Program-made: the position numbers and the translations under genes
From: JBMHDN01 sp049889355
Lineage (GTDB): Bacteria > Pseudomonadota > Alphaproteobacteria > Puniceispirillales > Puniceispirillaceae
Assembly: GCA_049889355.1 (NCBI GenBank)
Contig: JBMHDN010000050.1
Coordinates: forward strand, 1-64,000
Length of the DNA stretch: 64,000 bases
Direction of reading: 5' to 3'
Part shown: positions 29,701-34,658 of the stretch, one piece after another
Numbering within the stretch: position 1 is the first letter of the stretch
Layout of the letters: each line of letters starts with the position of its first letter
Notes under the pieces: generated by a model
The model's input: only the letters and a program-made list of their open reading frames with translations
Told to the model about the DNA's origin: nothing
Database searches by the model: none

Positions 29701-31376
29701 ATCACAATTACCGTGCCATCTAATGTGATGTCAGATATGGCGCGGCGAATATCTGTATTGACCACAAGCCCGCCAGTGATGCTTGGCCGGCCTTGCAAGG
29801 CATTGGCGGTGATGCTGACATTATCTGTTGCATCATCAATTTCTGTATTGGTCAGGTTGATGGTCGCAGACACAGAGCTGCTGAGTGCATCATAATTTGA
29901 GGTTGGGTTTTTAACCGCATCCACATCTAGGATAACTTGTGCACCGGCGAGCTCTGCCCCATTTGCTGTGATAGAGGCAGAAGAGCTGCTATCGGCATCC
30001 AAGGTTACGATACCGCCTGTCTGGCCTGAATTGCCTTTGGCGGTAATCAGGCTGTTATTGCCAAGGCTGATATTCTGAGCCTCAAGGGTGATATTCCCAG
30101 ATGCACCGGTTGAGCTGTCATTGCGGTGGGCACTGGCAGAGGTGGCATTGGTCACGCGCCGTGATGAAATCACCACATTATCAGCCACTGTGATATTATC
30201 ATCTGCCTGTAATGTCAGGCTGCCCGCAGACCAGGTGAGACCAGACAGGCTGGTGCCGCTGGCATCGCTGGTGCGCAAAATATTGGTAGATACATTGATA
30301 TTGGCCGGGTCAATCAGCACCGTGCCTGATACGCCATTGAGCGCATTGGCTGAGAGATAGCCTCCTGCCAGATCGACGGTCTGGCGCGCGGAGAATTCGA
30401 CAAATCCGCCATCACCATTGGTCCCGCCATCTGCGCGCAGCATCGCACCCTGTCCGAGCCGTGCCAGATTGTCGGCCATGACATAGACACGCCCACCATC
30501 TGAATTTATCCCCTGACCTGAGGCGGTGATATTGGCACCATCATTGGCAAAGATATCGCCATCAGCGGTGATAGAAATCGCGCCAGCATCCTGATTATCT
30601 GTCCCGTCAGCAATCACATCACCAGCCAGCACAATATCAGTTTGTGAGGTGATTGTTATATCAGGCACATCGGTGCTGGCCTCTGGCAGTGAGACCATCT
30701 GATCACCGCCCAGATTAACCAGCTGTTCAATCTGAATACGCCCGGACGTCCCTGCACGCACCGCGCCGCTTAGTGCAACAGAGCCACCTTCGATACGGAC
30801 ATCTGCGAGCGCGTTTACATTGCCGCGCACATCGATCACGCCGCTACGTGAAAGCGGCATATCATTATCCAGCACCTTGGCGACATGCGGGGCAGAGGCC
30901 ATCTGATTACCCGCCAGAATTTGGTTCATAAAGCCAGGGGTCGGCGTAGCAAGAATGACCCGGGCCGCGTTTAACACCCCGCTCTCACCGACCATCACCC
31001 CATAGGGATTGAGGAAATACACATCCCCACCAATCCGGCCATCGCGGTAGGCATTGAGATAGCCATCAATGGTCGAGATCTCATCATGGACCATATTGAC
31101 CAGGCTGTCTGTGGCATCAGGCAAATGCAGATTAACCGTATTGCCGGCATATACATTAAAGCGCGAGAACGAGTTCAGGCCTGTGCGGCCTGAAATCGTA
31201 TTTGTGCGGATATCGGTTACAGCGCCGTTAATGCTCAGGCTGGTAGCGGTGCGCCCATCTGTTACAATCTGGGCACGTTCGGTTGCAATCGCCAAAGGCG
31301 GAAACAGCAATTGCAGCACCCCGCTAGAGAGCGCTGCAATCTTAAATAATCTGCTTTGTCGCCAGTGCCTTAGCAT
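11775..31376 (-). CDS. Giant TpsA exoprotein, LktA-like filamentous adhesin (6533 aa)
   Basis: One uninterrupted frame of 19.6 kb. Residues 1-31 form a signal peptide (basic MLRHWRQSRLFK, hydrophobic core, cleavage near LAIA). The TPS secretion domain follows, with SFSRFNVYAGNTVNL and the hallmark LNPYGVMVGESGVLN (NPYG at 123-126). From about residue 560 to 4520 the protein is made of degenerate repeats, 52-55 residues in the tightest part, with the pattern A-x-IGDGA-x-I-x-A, then V-x-V-x-A, then glycine-rich GxxGVGxSVGV. This suits a long beta-helix or beta-solenoid. Residues about 4630-4800 are helical and coil-like. A second beta region follows to about 6440, then a strongly acidic tail. 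Twelve cysteines occur as six close pairs. The relationship to Fusobacterium LktA-type adhesins is by architecture. The transporter gene and a small membrane protein gene lie directly upstream on the same strand, so it should be exported through that TpsB. No clear Shine-Dalgarno lies at the normal distance from the ATG; GAGGG is about 14 nt away. Confidence 0.93.
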   Translation of the reverse strand: MLRHWRQSRLFKIAALSSGVLQLLFPPLAIATERAQIVTDGRTATSLSINGAVTDIRTNTISGRTGLNSFSRFNVYAGNTVNLHLPDATDSLVNMVHDEISTIDGYLNAYRDGRIGGDVYFLNPYGVMVGESGVLNAARVILATPTPGFMNQILAGNQMASAPHVAKVLDNDMPLSRSGVIDVRGNVNALADVRIEGGSVALSGAVRAGTSGRIQIEQLVNLGGDQMVSLPEASTDVPDITITSQTDIVLAGDVIADGTDNQDAGAISITADGDIFANDGANITASGQGINSDGGRVYVMADNLARLGQGAMLRADGGTNGDGGFVEFSARQTVDLAGGYLSANALNGVSGTVLIDPANINVSTNILRTSDASGTSLSGLTWSAGSLTLQADDNITVADNVVISSRRVTNATSASAHRNDSSTGASGNITLEAQNISLGNNSLITAKGNSGQTGGIVTLDADSSSSASITANGAELAGAQVILDVDAVKNPTSNYDALSSSVSATINLTNTEIDDATDNVSITANALQGRPSITGGLVVNTDIRRAISDITLDGTVIVIEGDITIASQSDIKTDMSNDGWQQLGTLAPLSIGVATTQSQSSVTLVGATEMDTLGDVSVTSTANTLSTIYTQANTLGAAVVGAISITENNALLEIGDTTSIVTDGDITVLSKGKTNVSAIADASAGQVGQASGAIAFGVGLAEDNTSTIISDYASIESVDGNLLVGADSQMQTVFAARAGGDDNFTATAQGKFDAAIDDIDGLDQSFMGVNMASALKSGVADGITSLTTNLGGGSGGVQLAGALTYTDIENNTETRVETTDPSNNNNNLTLTADDNLTIRSRAITQTQSFASGRTDDELNFGAAAGIAIQQAENRNIARVSGANGSESQLAADYLKIQALTEAYEDNVSDMNRYNVYAASGVGSGSEDSAGIAGAVAINIVNINESKATVGDGSYLNIDNDTDIKASNITEAKIKADGSKNAIEASGRFMATLKNETPADQVISTKKSRGKLGIGASVAVNVIENTANAIVEDGARFSNTLDNLSISALQTGTTESEARSAGDGGVAIVPLAAVTVARNNALAEMQDNDTALTLAGSLDISSDQTVRTTAVGNGVANSSGQDTKVAVGISAGIAVSFDSNTARLARNISASGDVAVAANTSHDVQSGAEASSEVKSAELIEDAPEPEEPDNASNNDPGAAVDGMLGMGNGFSGKTVNVDVIKDKMNTDTGNVSGGNTPLGGGGNGSDSKSVAIAGALGVSYVETTATAEIVANTEVTADDISVTSLKNTDVMAVGDASTAGSDYNIGGGLGLSITTNENRASVRSGADLNSDDLTVEAGMLSQLVDNETDITNSITASSTSGAGTGELAIAGALGVNVVLSNDTIAEVEAGADLDNVSGATRIAATATNSYDADAKATVGKTLGLFAGIDAALSGLQDFTVWSEHLTTQFTNLLQSTANTAFEESSTVSSDDSDGGSGGGDDEGGVGIGAGIALNIVIRDKVSAEIADNVSFSESMDNLSVAATSTTEMNNAAFAGAKPGAGSDPAAKTSLDAAVSVGVLVKEVEARVGSGTSTLNLTNDAAIAATSNTISTSTAKGEVSADETAVGASVAVGVALEDVDAGLYRSVTSTAGGLDVTATGSSQDIVLADAVAAGTVLDKYTNKLGVSKSDLLNKDSTPAQSNETPDSMKALDGDFSDGNKASFDLTGDSTNADGMGGDNKKSGSINIAASVAVSWADHDIAATIGDGVSISTAQDVNVKAINDVNYRTRGSGIAVFADNAIGVGVGILATSQNSYARVGANSSITSSSGGITVSTATSENHGTDSDNKSFLGYASAEGIAGAGGGDIGVAGSLALVYSDDEQTSSIGASTSLSADDNVSVSSIAKNKVVSRAWAIALASDATCKDPGNCNSNSSNRTAVGAGIAVNVILDNNSVNVGEGASIAGDNVTIEARDLSPKETAFNLDPEDNETNTSDYLTANYTSVLQNSSYYAEGIAGAGAQDGNAIGGSLAFTLSLGRTQAQIGEGVNIAAVNDVSLTAYNESDVRHLAGAVALSSNKKAVGASLSGIYMREDVQLLIANDGTSDDNLSSSIRAGGDINMRAEANQSTLTFMAAGGVSTNDLALAGTLAVNVLDSDVEAIINEDALIETTGGAVQLEADSFTKIRNFALAVAGSGGSNSVGGSLAVNLFLTDKKALVGAADNADNNISVNAAGAVNIGVDTKQNITNGVISASVSTSSNAISGALSANVIKGDSYALIQQGADINDNATLNALSAANNQSVDVHVKDNTTLFDLTGTLAASSSNSVGVALAGNVIWKDVKAGINGIVNADNNVMLNAETVQNLTATTVGIAGSTGGFSGAGSISVGLIKSTTFADVGSSADIQTDGSVGVQAIDNTDIFMLEPAVSFSAGGSALAGAVGAAVFLGKTKARVLGNANIEAKGQTAMQVAIDRTDTNSPLLDGIFGGGDNETRNALGDFNDNFTFDNIKDLFLTETRRTEERRGVAVTAVSDQDVISIAASGAVSSDNAIAISLSAGVGINETEASIANGATINNDLTGAHANQDVTVKAISDMYWVDLSAALGIGAGTAGVGVGADIVVQVKDTTAKIDQGAVVKANRDVLVNADSKDRIINSAATVGVGSTAGVAGTASVGVIINNTEARVDGDVQANRNATIDAESDSELIQIAGAVGGGGTAGIGASFGIAVVNGTTLAEIGNTGQVDAVETTSVTADATENSVAAVLAGGIGGTVGVSVSAGIKVHDSTTKALIRGGVNQRFDNSSYSTQDVLVRATNSITTIDVIGGIGGGGTVGVGVSLNALVVHNKAQAGIYGLVSARRNVDVEATSAKSTKNFTLAGAAGGTVSVAGNVAVILVGAQADEETDSQMTGEGDSNLADDADDRNNSVRLGNIIADNKSDGDYSRTGSGYSEVAATIDNTTDTYNSNMSAGARFNNRDNTSSLNQTKAFIASSAVVNAGDNLTVQAEDTTNTIFTAGAIGGAGVVGVGVTVGVLLVNNTAEAYIGEGARANAGENLLVKARTAEDVNSGALSAGGAGITSVQGAVMTQVTTSKTRAYIADNATVNADDNSSADQDVAVLAQSDTSLLSVTGSGGGALVGVGITGDSVVLDKETKAYIGDGASVASGGDIKVDAKAETDIIQVALSINGGLVGVTGSAGIIVAKNDTRARIGDEAVIYARDSVRLESIDDIEVDGIVIAGAGGAVGVSGAFGIYVLKSVNKAEIGEDATITALAQGAGLDAADGTVDNSSLSYRIEQTRDQDGNETTDNFTVVNTTVNQNATSGVSIAAVTNEDINLAPVGLGFGAVGVAGVVSVTTSSSTTEALVGTGTSINGDTSGVDSDQDLKLLASSKTLLNNIASGISAGAAAVSLTSDTQVFNKTVRARMLGDNVSATRNMSVKAMTDDTILQTTASLAVGGEGQGGIVGVSVVNNTLTAEIGDNATVRVGNDLDVLTEGDIHMIQSAGNVAGGATGGIGASLGVLVAKSTNTARIGSGADVAVRRNLNVRANANTQINQNIIGFSGGMGLALTGSIGLNILKTSTIAEIGANARINQLDAYNDNAAQSVSVVANDNVTTQGAAGAAAVGGAAGIGIGLVATVSRNTVRATIGDGTWLNAQDDVTVSADSSKDFHNTGIAFGGGVGLGAAGSVALTLVGGSMSDNASDTLSNDNGDMVADAASQSAKDRSEYETDNDSANAKSNTAAYTSDDDAESNQLVMNQTAGLNDDIRGSGADSTRAEIGANVIMTADGDVTVRATETLELAQISGGAAIGSVGVGGFVAVADYAGSVTARIGDNTIIDNVTSLDVAATVQSGDDIVIELPSDNITVKGVNSTVIGASVGLVGISASIAQVNLAENARAELGDNVSVTTNTDTGTMNITADRDVDAEVNVAAVAAGIAAAGVSYAGVNASGGATVAIGNDSQLGTNNSRFGNSLIRARNGSTQKARGVSAGLGYAGAVVGAVVKMDDAGTSQVAIGDDTGIYANGSLQIASEDRARNTSEAVGVAVAAGIGLSIISSNVNVDRNAYTDIGANATLVGDGLSVSSLIGESGQNMAKSDVVGAGGGLLVGATGSESLITNDADTRVRFGDNATVKSNRRSGSNDVAGGTLVLNATNLSTARNESSAIAVGAVAIGAHVVRTTQSGGARIEFGQDATVTSLQNLTMTALSDRDTRNVAIAGAGGLAAINAAEGTINHTSDAKITFEDGTSTSNGADIDATDNITLTARNTDSFDGSIDAGAVALAGATGAKLRANGSSATEIDFGNYARIDAHNLTATSDNSLEKSGLDKNFKFDGGGAISVTVGDSRATQAQTNRMDVGENSLVTMRGTGAAQGSINLTASLDATANDEMVLNTGALVGVPVSDTAITSTASNGIYIGEDSFLKTTRGDVNITSNVTSNLESNAKTSVWGLAGIGATGKSKTTMTANNTIDFGDGSTVRGNGRVNILTNDDVTDHMSVKAITNIYNNTLIAGIFGEKADATLNYTNNININDNARIQSASDLAIKASDGVRTVSGRGFKEWLQYVGIAVIPLTGEFGSGSGAATNDITLDGQIETGVYNHQYLAFGRNFGTFIQDPDNASGVTRRGLSKLGSQWVYTDNNTVARLDVDNLTNDTSISVKSHDFLTWDFDQDASFSNDIQAQMDNLSAAKAATVDANAATLLSNRIAGLDNQTTYYQAQDDGCETVQCLINQAQDEIDRLTGLINDNTTPAGDIPGLESQRTDAQNAKATFEDPDYEFVPPPDYTQILADIASEKSTLQAELDALSDDGDATVVSQVDAEIAFLEAMRNQMNTGQVDVIDVGDIWATSGNVILQADTLKGASTGNIESKNEVSVTIRNNSSSPLRVGNIEIPNSPAGQIVYNTQLVENSADIVRYNKDKSASVGFGMTSDSSDMVSTITISSEFDPNVSAYNPGGVDIKAPELILAGTLENRRGAVKIDNLHGSIFNNASIIASEVSLTSGGAFFVNDKTPGIYNIGPHPSTAGGFLNTASNARIDGIGSATDNDVGGCIGNEVYLDVNNNVSCNQATANQQSESSYSIAGDVVYIMANTVNVNGLIQSGIADKSITIGSSYDAFTNNNGVDTYALELDNISMTGSGNNREGVDGVYAYYDAGDDVVEVSGLEAKGGEVTIVGKVISTGKGQINVLDGYGTFNITNNSSKTLRLAGIKNTEVEGKVTFVDNTYDDGSANAMPRITQYTRIGDDIRVFNNDGTGLSVPTASVSGLDNTSGRITTYTPRDGMRYYWIEGEQVTLNRKFETARHTRKTPGVTWVNSSDFRPPSSDFEGATIPTSKLPSADFAARQPSVSDDYRFRLVDTTQQVYSNTYEKPGSRNCRNYLFVEVCDFTVVTDTIDNGSLFYIQDVAADRPINVKFIGSDRGTINVTSVGNVELSNLDAKGSNVSITSSGGNIVNATSTVTISADNISFDADGSVGLASAPITLIQDNMSKINIDSGNGVYMETEVGNLDIERLVNTGGNIILSAGQDLTLNTGTNALVGDNISLTANFGAVADQSGNAIRTNLLDNTSGALSVYSRKGNVALVETSGDLRVGQININGNLDINVPSGDLLDGNTEQVDDTQTQTALLSLWTDLGLLGAEAETKKQNQISKYEDSMTQLYVDYWNLRNVEASGGSYTADPYDPNFSYDASADEEAMLNNDAGRIANYEAEKQARYQLGHEKFGTTSYSSSYAYSASDDEIDEFSAGYAWNEDYLEAPLPSESFKEITDTTAFIEAPNILADNITLTVSSGNIGTFSDVDNFTLQAISEGTLDNASKIKLAAAESDDVDHDPLTDIITLTQREDLDIETLFENSVVTINAPSGYGFLGGESDLNIDTLAVAGEVRLKVNGDILNVRTDNNTVLSATDAVIESGAGQVGAEDKPFIISLADGYKLTARGANGIWITEESGDINVSQIYSPEVIELTSPGRILDAQEDSIMDIKGDNVTLRAVGSIGAQPGSSDNISVKKGKALDVASVNYDNSSFVVLSDTDGAWLYGPLGQSLRMTGADVDGLLDVAVGSNLKASGSFETNGNDVIFRSYESLQLDGDGGVDTNGALLNLLSGQNMSLAGEITTGGGNIYARATDNMTILAGADIRTENGNLTIDMNNLLNQNVSVEDTAVVNVGTGITYINASGTVTLTGLTSSNDNDCLPNQQGCSVMVLANRIQDGGNTNPDITMNSNGDIRLNMHEYANLTKIDYNGSEPLNIYLQGKNEMARAVGSMLGIDAEAGINVQRLIANSAAFDAPLTDSFNIIQGRIRDNAYISAGEFDARVGRLDSNSLTPDAWLLSQNDAGYFSNGALLTGEREEDYRCTGAPSYITNAGAVLDFNLTYSNPSIDCSGVLTYYRLPYVLTNFVETSEQILDNQLSNILRNSRQRVRLNAQQSPSSDLELIVESGNQATQALMIDRNRPTVDTAAVPADNIVSGFRLRETNIFGGIGVNEGEFVLPTLLGLAPAETPIAPLPNQEAEGDQAPDTQQEAEADSAAPVAANDNADDENTEEEANNADENTLEPLAGEAVEIGPVSLLTAN
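17810..29700 (-). repeat. Degenerate repeat region encoding the TpsA solenoid
   Basis: Within tpsA, dozens of diverged repeats encode units that read roughly xTxAxIGDGAxIxAxxDVxV followed by a Gly/Ala-rich hydrophobic stretch. In the best-preserved part (around residues 2600-3100) successive units such as those starting TTAKIDQGAVV, NTEARVDGDVQ and TTLAEIGNTGQ are 52-54 residues apart. Elsewhere loops rich in Asp, Asn and Ser are inserted. Boundaries are approximate and the units are too diverged in DNA sequence to recombine easily, which may explain why the frame is intact. Confidence 0.8.
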
Positions 31377-31387
31377 CTAGTGATCAC

Positions 31388-31738
31388 TTACCCTCTATTG
31401 GCATTTTCATCTGTGCCAGTTTGATTATTTTGCTGCTGCAGATTTTGCAGACATTGCACATTAACCAAATCCACACGCCGGCCATCATATTGTACAAAGA
31501 CCGTGTTACATTGCTCATTGGCAGATTTATTGATGATGTCTGTGTAAATTTGGGCTGAGGCTTCGCGTGCACCGCGCTCAATGCCAGATTGAACACCTTG
31601 CTGAACACCAACTTGAATCCCTGCTTCATAGACAGACGCACGCAGATAATTCCAGCCAATCAGGACCAGCAGGAGAAAGGAGACAAAAAACCATATCCAT
31701 AAAAACATGGATAGATAACCTTGCGTTTCCTTAAACAT
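31388..31738 (-). CDS. Small single-span membrane protein between tpsB and tpsA
   Basis: A 116-residue protein with one transmembrane helix at about residues 10-33 (within MFLWIWFFVSFLLLVLIGW). A helical, Gln/Gly-rich segment follows (GIQVGVQQGVQSGIERGARE), then a C-terminal part with two cysteines (EQCNTVFVQY and VQCLQNLQQQ) and an Asn/Gln-rich tail. The open frame reaches a TTG at 31774, but AAGGAG upstream of the ATG pair at 31741/31738 fixes the start near 31738. It lies 79 bp after tpsB and 11 bp before tpsA, so it is almost certainly co-transcribed with both. I do not know a named family for it. A role as a periplasmic or inner-membrane helper for TpsA export is inferred from position. 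The two cysteines could form a disulfide. Confidence 0.75.
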   Translation of the reverse strand: MFKETQGYLSMFLWIWFFVSFLLLVLIGWNYLRASVYEAGIQVGVQQGVQSGIERGAREASAQIYTDIINKSANEQCNTVFVQYDGRRVDLVNVQCLQNLQQQNNQTGTDENANRG

Positions 31739-31817
31739 CATCGACTCCTTGTGGATAGAATCCAATAAACTCAATTAAATTAGTACTTAATTAACAGAAA
31801 TTAATATAATCCGGCAA

Positions 31818-34529
31818 TTAATTTAACGTAAAACGTGCGCCAAGCGAAAACTGGATCAAATCATCATCATAGGCTTCTTTTTCCGCCTTGTGGATATCCC
31901 CGTCCAATGGCACCGCCCAATAAGCATCTAGCGTCAGCCAGGTGAGGAAAGTTGGCACTGTTACGCCGGCCCCTGCACCTGACCAATAATCAGCCCTTGT
32001 GCGCTTTTTATATTGAGCTTGTGCCATCGCGTGATCGACAAACACATAGGGCTGAACGCTCGGCATCACATCTGGCAGAGTAACACCTGACCAATTGGCC
32101 AAATCTGTGCGCAATTCAGCAGACAGGAAATAGCCCTGATAGCCTGAGGCTTCACCAGGCTGGTAGGCTCTGACCGATGATGCGCCGCCAATGGAGAGGA
32201 TTTCAGATGGCAAATTGATCATATCGCGTGCATCTGAATAGAGGAAATTGCCTTTCACATTCACGGTAAAACGCTCATCGACAAATTGCGAGAGCGCAAA
32301 GCTGCCATCTAGCTTGCTCATCCAGCGCTCATTACGCGGAATTTCGGTCAAGGTATTCAACACCGTGAAGCTTGGTGCAAAAGACAAGGTGGTCAGCCCA
32401 TTTGACCAGCTCATCGGCAGGCCGAATGAATAGCGTCTTGTCCGGCTACGCGACAAGAGCAGCCCATCGCCTGGCTGGACCAAATCGCCATAGGATGAAC
32501 CGTAGGATGCGCTGGCATAAATTGAATAATCATCATTGAAAATAAGTGGATGACTAAGAGAAATGCTGGTTGAATGGCTGGAGCCGCGATAGCCAACCGT
32601 GGTGTCAGGGCCTGATTTGACCTTGGTTTTGGCTTCATTTCTGGCAAGCGTTAAATTCGTACCCAGCGTGTTAATCGGGATGCTGAATTGCAGCCCACGC
32701 GAGTCAGAGCCCTCTGAATCGCTGAAGGTAAGCGATAACTCATCATCTCGGCCATAGAGGTTATGGAAGGTGGTGGTAAAGCTGCTTTCACGCCAGTCTG
32801 AGAGCTGGCTGGCATGGTTATTCACCGACACGGTTGGCAGTTCTACACGCGGCGCTTCGGCTACATTCACAAAGATATCAGTCTCACCAAAGCCTTCACC
32901 AGGGGCCAGCTCCGTGGTCAGCTGGGTTCTGTTATTCGCGTTAAAGCGGCGAATGGTGGTTTCCAATTCAGCCAGTGAAATAAAATCACCAGGCTCGAGC
33001 CCAAGCTGTTTCAAAATAAACTCAGCGCGCACCCGCTGTCGGTTTTCCAGATTGATGCTGCCAATTTTCGCATCGACCAGCTGGATACGCAGCACACCAC
33101 CTTCTATCATTTGCTGAGGCAAGAGCGCCCGCGAGAGCTCATAGCCCTTTTCAGCAAAAAGTTGGTTGGTGGCTTCCAGCACACCGCGTACCAGCTCTAA
33201 TGTGATTTCCTGCTTCTCAAATTGCGCCTGAATGGCGGCTAATTCGTCGGTGCTTAAGATACCAGAGGCGGTAAAATCAATTTTCTGCAGGCTGGTCGGG
33301 CTATCCCAGGCCATTGACAGGCCTTCAGCTAATTGAACAGAAGGTTTTGGGGCCTCTTTTTGAGCCAAATCTGTTTGGCCCTCACCCTCTTTAGGTGCTG
33401 ATAAGTCTGGCTGATCAGACGGGACAGGCTTAGCCTGAGGCTGCTCGGTTTGCCTCGGCTTCGTTGGCTTGGCAACAGGCGGTGCTGGCAGGCGGCTAGC
33501 TAAATCCAGTTCAGGGGCGAGCACCACTAGCTTTGGCTCAACACGCCCAGCAAGGGTAGACATCACCGCTTCGCCGCTCAGCCCATCTGTGCTGCGCGGG
33601 ATCACCCGCACCGTAATGCGGCTACCAATATCATCATCGGTGATCTGATAGCTGGGTTTATCAGCCCCGGCTATGGCCAGATTGTCACGTAGCCAGATAA
33701 AACGTGTATCAGCTTCTGCATCTTCTGGGTTGCGATCACTGAAGATATACTCGACACGCAATTCGGTCCCAACAATCGCTTCACCAGCTAGCATTAGCTC
33801 TTTGATCTCAGGTGGGTGCTCTGCCATCGCAACCAGATTTGTCGGGTTGGTTTCCAATGCGGTAATGACATTGCCTGCATCATCTACCACCAGCAATTCG
33901 GCGCTGATTGAACGGCCGACATCCTCTGGCCGCAACCGATAACGCGTGCGTGAAGGCGCATCCATGATCACCCCGTCGCGCAGCCAATTCAGCCGCAACT
34001 GGCCGTTTTGTGCCCTCAGCCAGTTTTCATCAATGATATAGCGCACCACCAATTCTTCATTTTCAACAGCCTCACCATCCAGGGTTAACTGCTGGATGGG
34101 CTGATCAGAGGAGCTGGCATTGGCAGAGGCAAGGGTGATGGGCAGCACCAGAGACTGTGAATAAGAAGGCCTGTTGGGCGCATCTGCATCGGTCTGAATT
34201 TGCACTGTAATTACATCACCTGTCTGGCCGTCCAGATAGCTGGAATTCATCAAGCGAATGGCATGAAGCGAGAGATTTTGACCCAGATTTGCGACAAGCT
34301 GTTCAATCGGAGACGCATCATCACAGCCATAGATCAAGCCGTCTTTCAACGCTTTCATCACCGCATTATCAGCGGTGATATTATGCTGGATTTGCACATA
34401 TTTTGGCGCGTGCTGGCACCCTGTCTGGGCCAGTGCCTCTGCACTGCCAAAAGCCGAAAAACAGAGGCCAAAAAGACAAGCAGTCCAAGAGTATTTGAAC
34501 TGGTGCAACACCCCGTTATTGCATTGCAT
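31818..34529 (-). CDS. TpsB outer-membrane transporter with N-terminal Ig-like extension
   Basis: The 903-residue protein starts with a signal peptide (ending near AEALAQ, about residue 35). Residues up to about 330 hold two Ig-like modules, each with a WLRD core and a DxG strand motif (YRLRPEDVGRSISAELLV near 205 and YQITDDDIGSRITVRVIP near 300). A Pro/Lys/Gln-rich linker follows (about 335-400), then two POTRA domains (about 410-560, starting near KIDFTASGIL) and a 16-strand-type FhaC/ShlB barrel. The barrel carries SIGGASSVRAYQPGE near 783, the equivalent of the VRGY lid-loop motif. Ordinary TpsB proteins are about 550-600 residues, so the extension is unusual. The start at 34529 is preferred to a GTG at 34547 because AAGGA precedes it. 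It is the first gene of the tps operon and would export the TpsA encoded downstream. Confidence 0.9.
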   Translation of the reverse strand: MQCNNGVLHQFKYSWTACLFGLCFSAFGSAEALAQTGCQHAPKYVQIQHNITADNAVMKALKDGLIYGCDDASPIEQLVANLGQNLSLHAIRLMNSSYLDGQTGDVITVQIQTDADAPNRPSYSQSLVLPITLASANASSSDQPIQQLTLDGEAVENEELVVRYIIDENWLRAQNGQLRLNWLRDGVIMDAPSRTRYRLRPEDVGRSISAELLVVDDAGNVITALETNPTNLVAMAEHPPEIKELMLAGEAIVGTELRVEYIFSDRNPEDAEADTRFIWLRDNLAIAGADKPSYQITDDDIGSRITVRVIPRSTDGLSGEAVMSTLAGRVEPKLVVLAPELDLASRLPAPPVAKPTKPRQTEQPQAKPVPSDQPDLSAPKEGEGQTDLAQKEAPKPSVQLAEGLSMAWDSPTSLQKIDFTASGILSTDELAAIQAQFEKQEITLELVRGVLEATNQLFAEKGYELSRALLPQQMIEGGVLRIQLVDAKIGSINLENRQRVRAEFILKQLGLEPGDFISLAELETTIRRFNANNRTQLTTELAPGEGFGETDIFVNVAEAPRVELPTVSVNNHASQLSDWRESSFTTTFHNLYGRDDELSLTFSDSEGSDSRGLQFSIPINTLGTNLTLARNEAKTKVKSGPDTTVGYRGSSHSTSISLSHPLIFNDDYSIYASASYGSSYGDLVQPGDGLLLSRSRTRRYSFGLPMSWSNGLTTLSFAPSFTVLNTLTEIPRNERWMSKLDGSFALSQFVDERFTVNVKGNFLYSDARDMINLPSEILSIGGASSVRAYQPGEASGYQGYFLSAELRTDLANWSGVTLPDVMPSVQPYVFVDHAMAQAQYKKRTRADYWSGAGAGVTVPTFLTWLTLDAYWAVPLDGDIHKAEKEAYDDDLIQFSLGARFTLN

Positions 34530-34567
34530 CTTATCCTTAGTGGTCACGCAGATTCACCAAATGTTTG

Positions 34568-34577
34568 AGTTATAACT
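34568..34577. promoter_or_regulatory. 10-bp perfect palindrome upstream of tpsB
   Basis: AGTTATAACT is a perfect inverted repeat in the A+T-rich divergent region (34530-34658) between tpsB and the zinc-ribbon gene, 39 bp before the tpsB start codon. It could be an operator, but a 10-bp palindrome can occur by chance in such A+T-rich DNA and I could not assign convincing -35/-10 boxes. Confidence 0.25.
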
Positions 34578-34658
34578 AACTTTATGGTCTAAGTGAGTCA
34601 TCAATGCAACATTAGTATAAATAAATACAGTAACTGCTGATTTTGTTAGAGCCATCAT

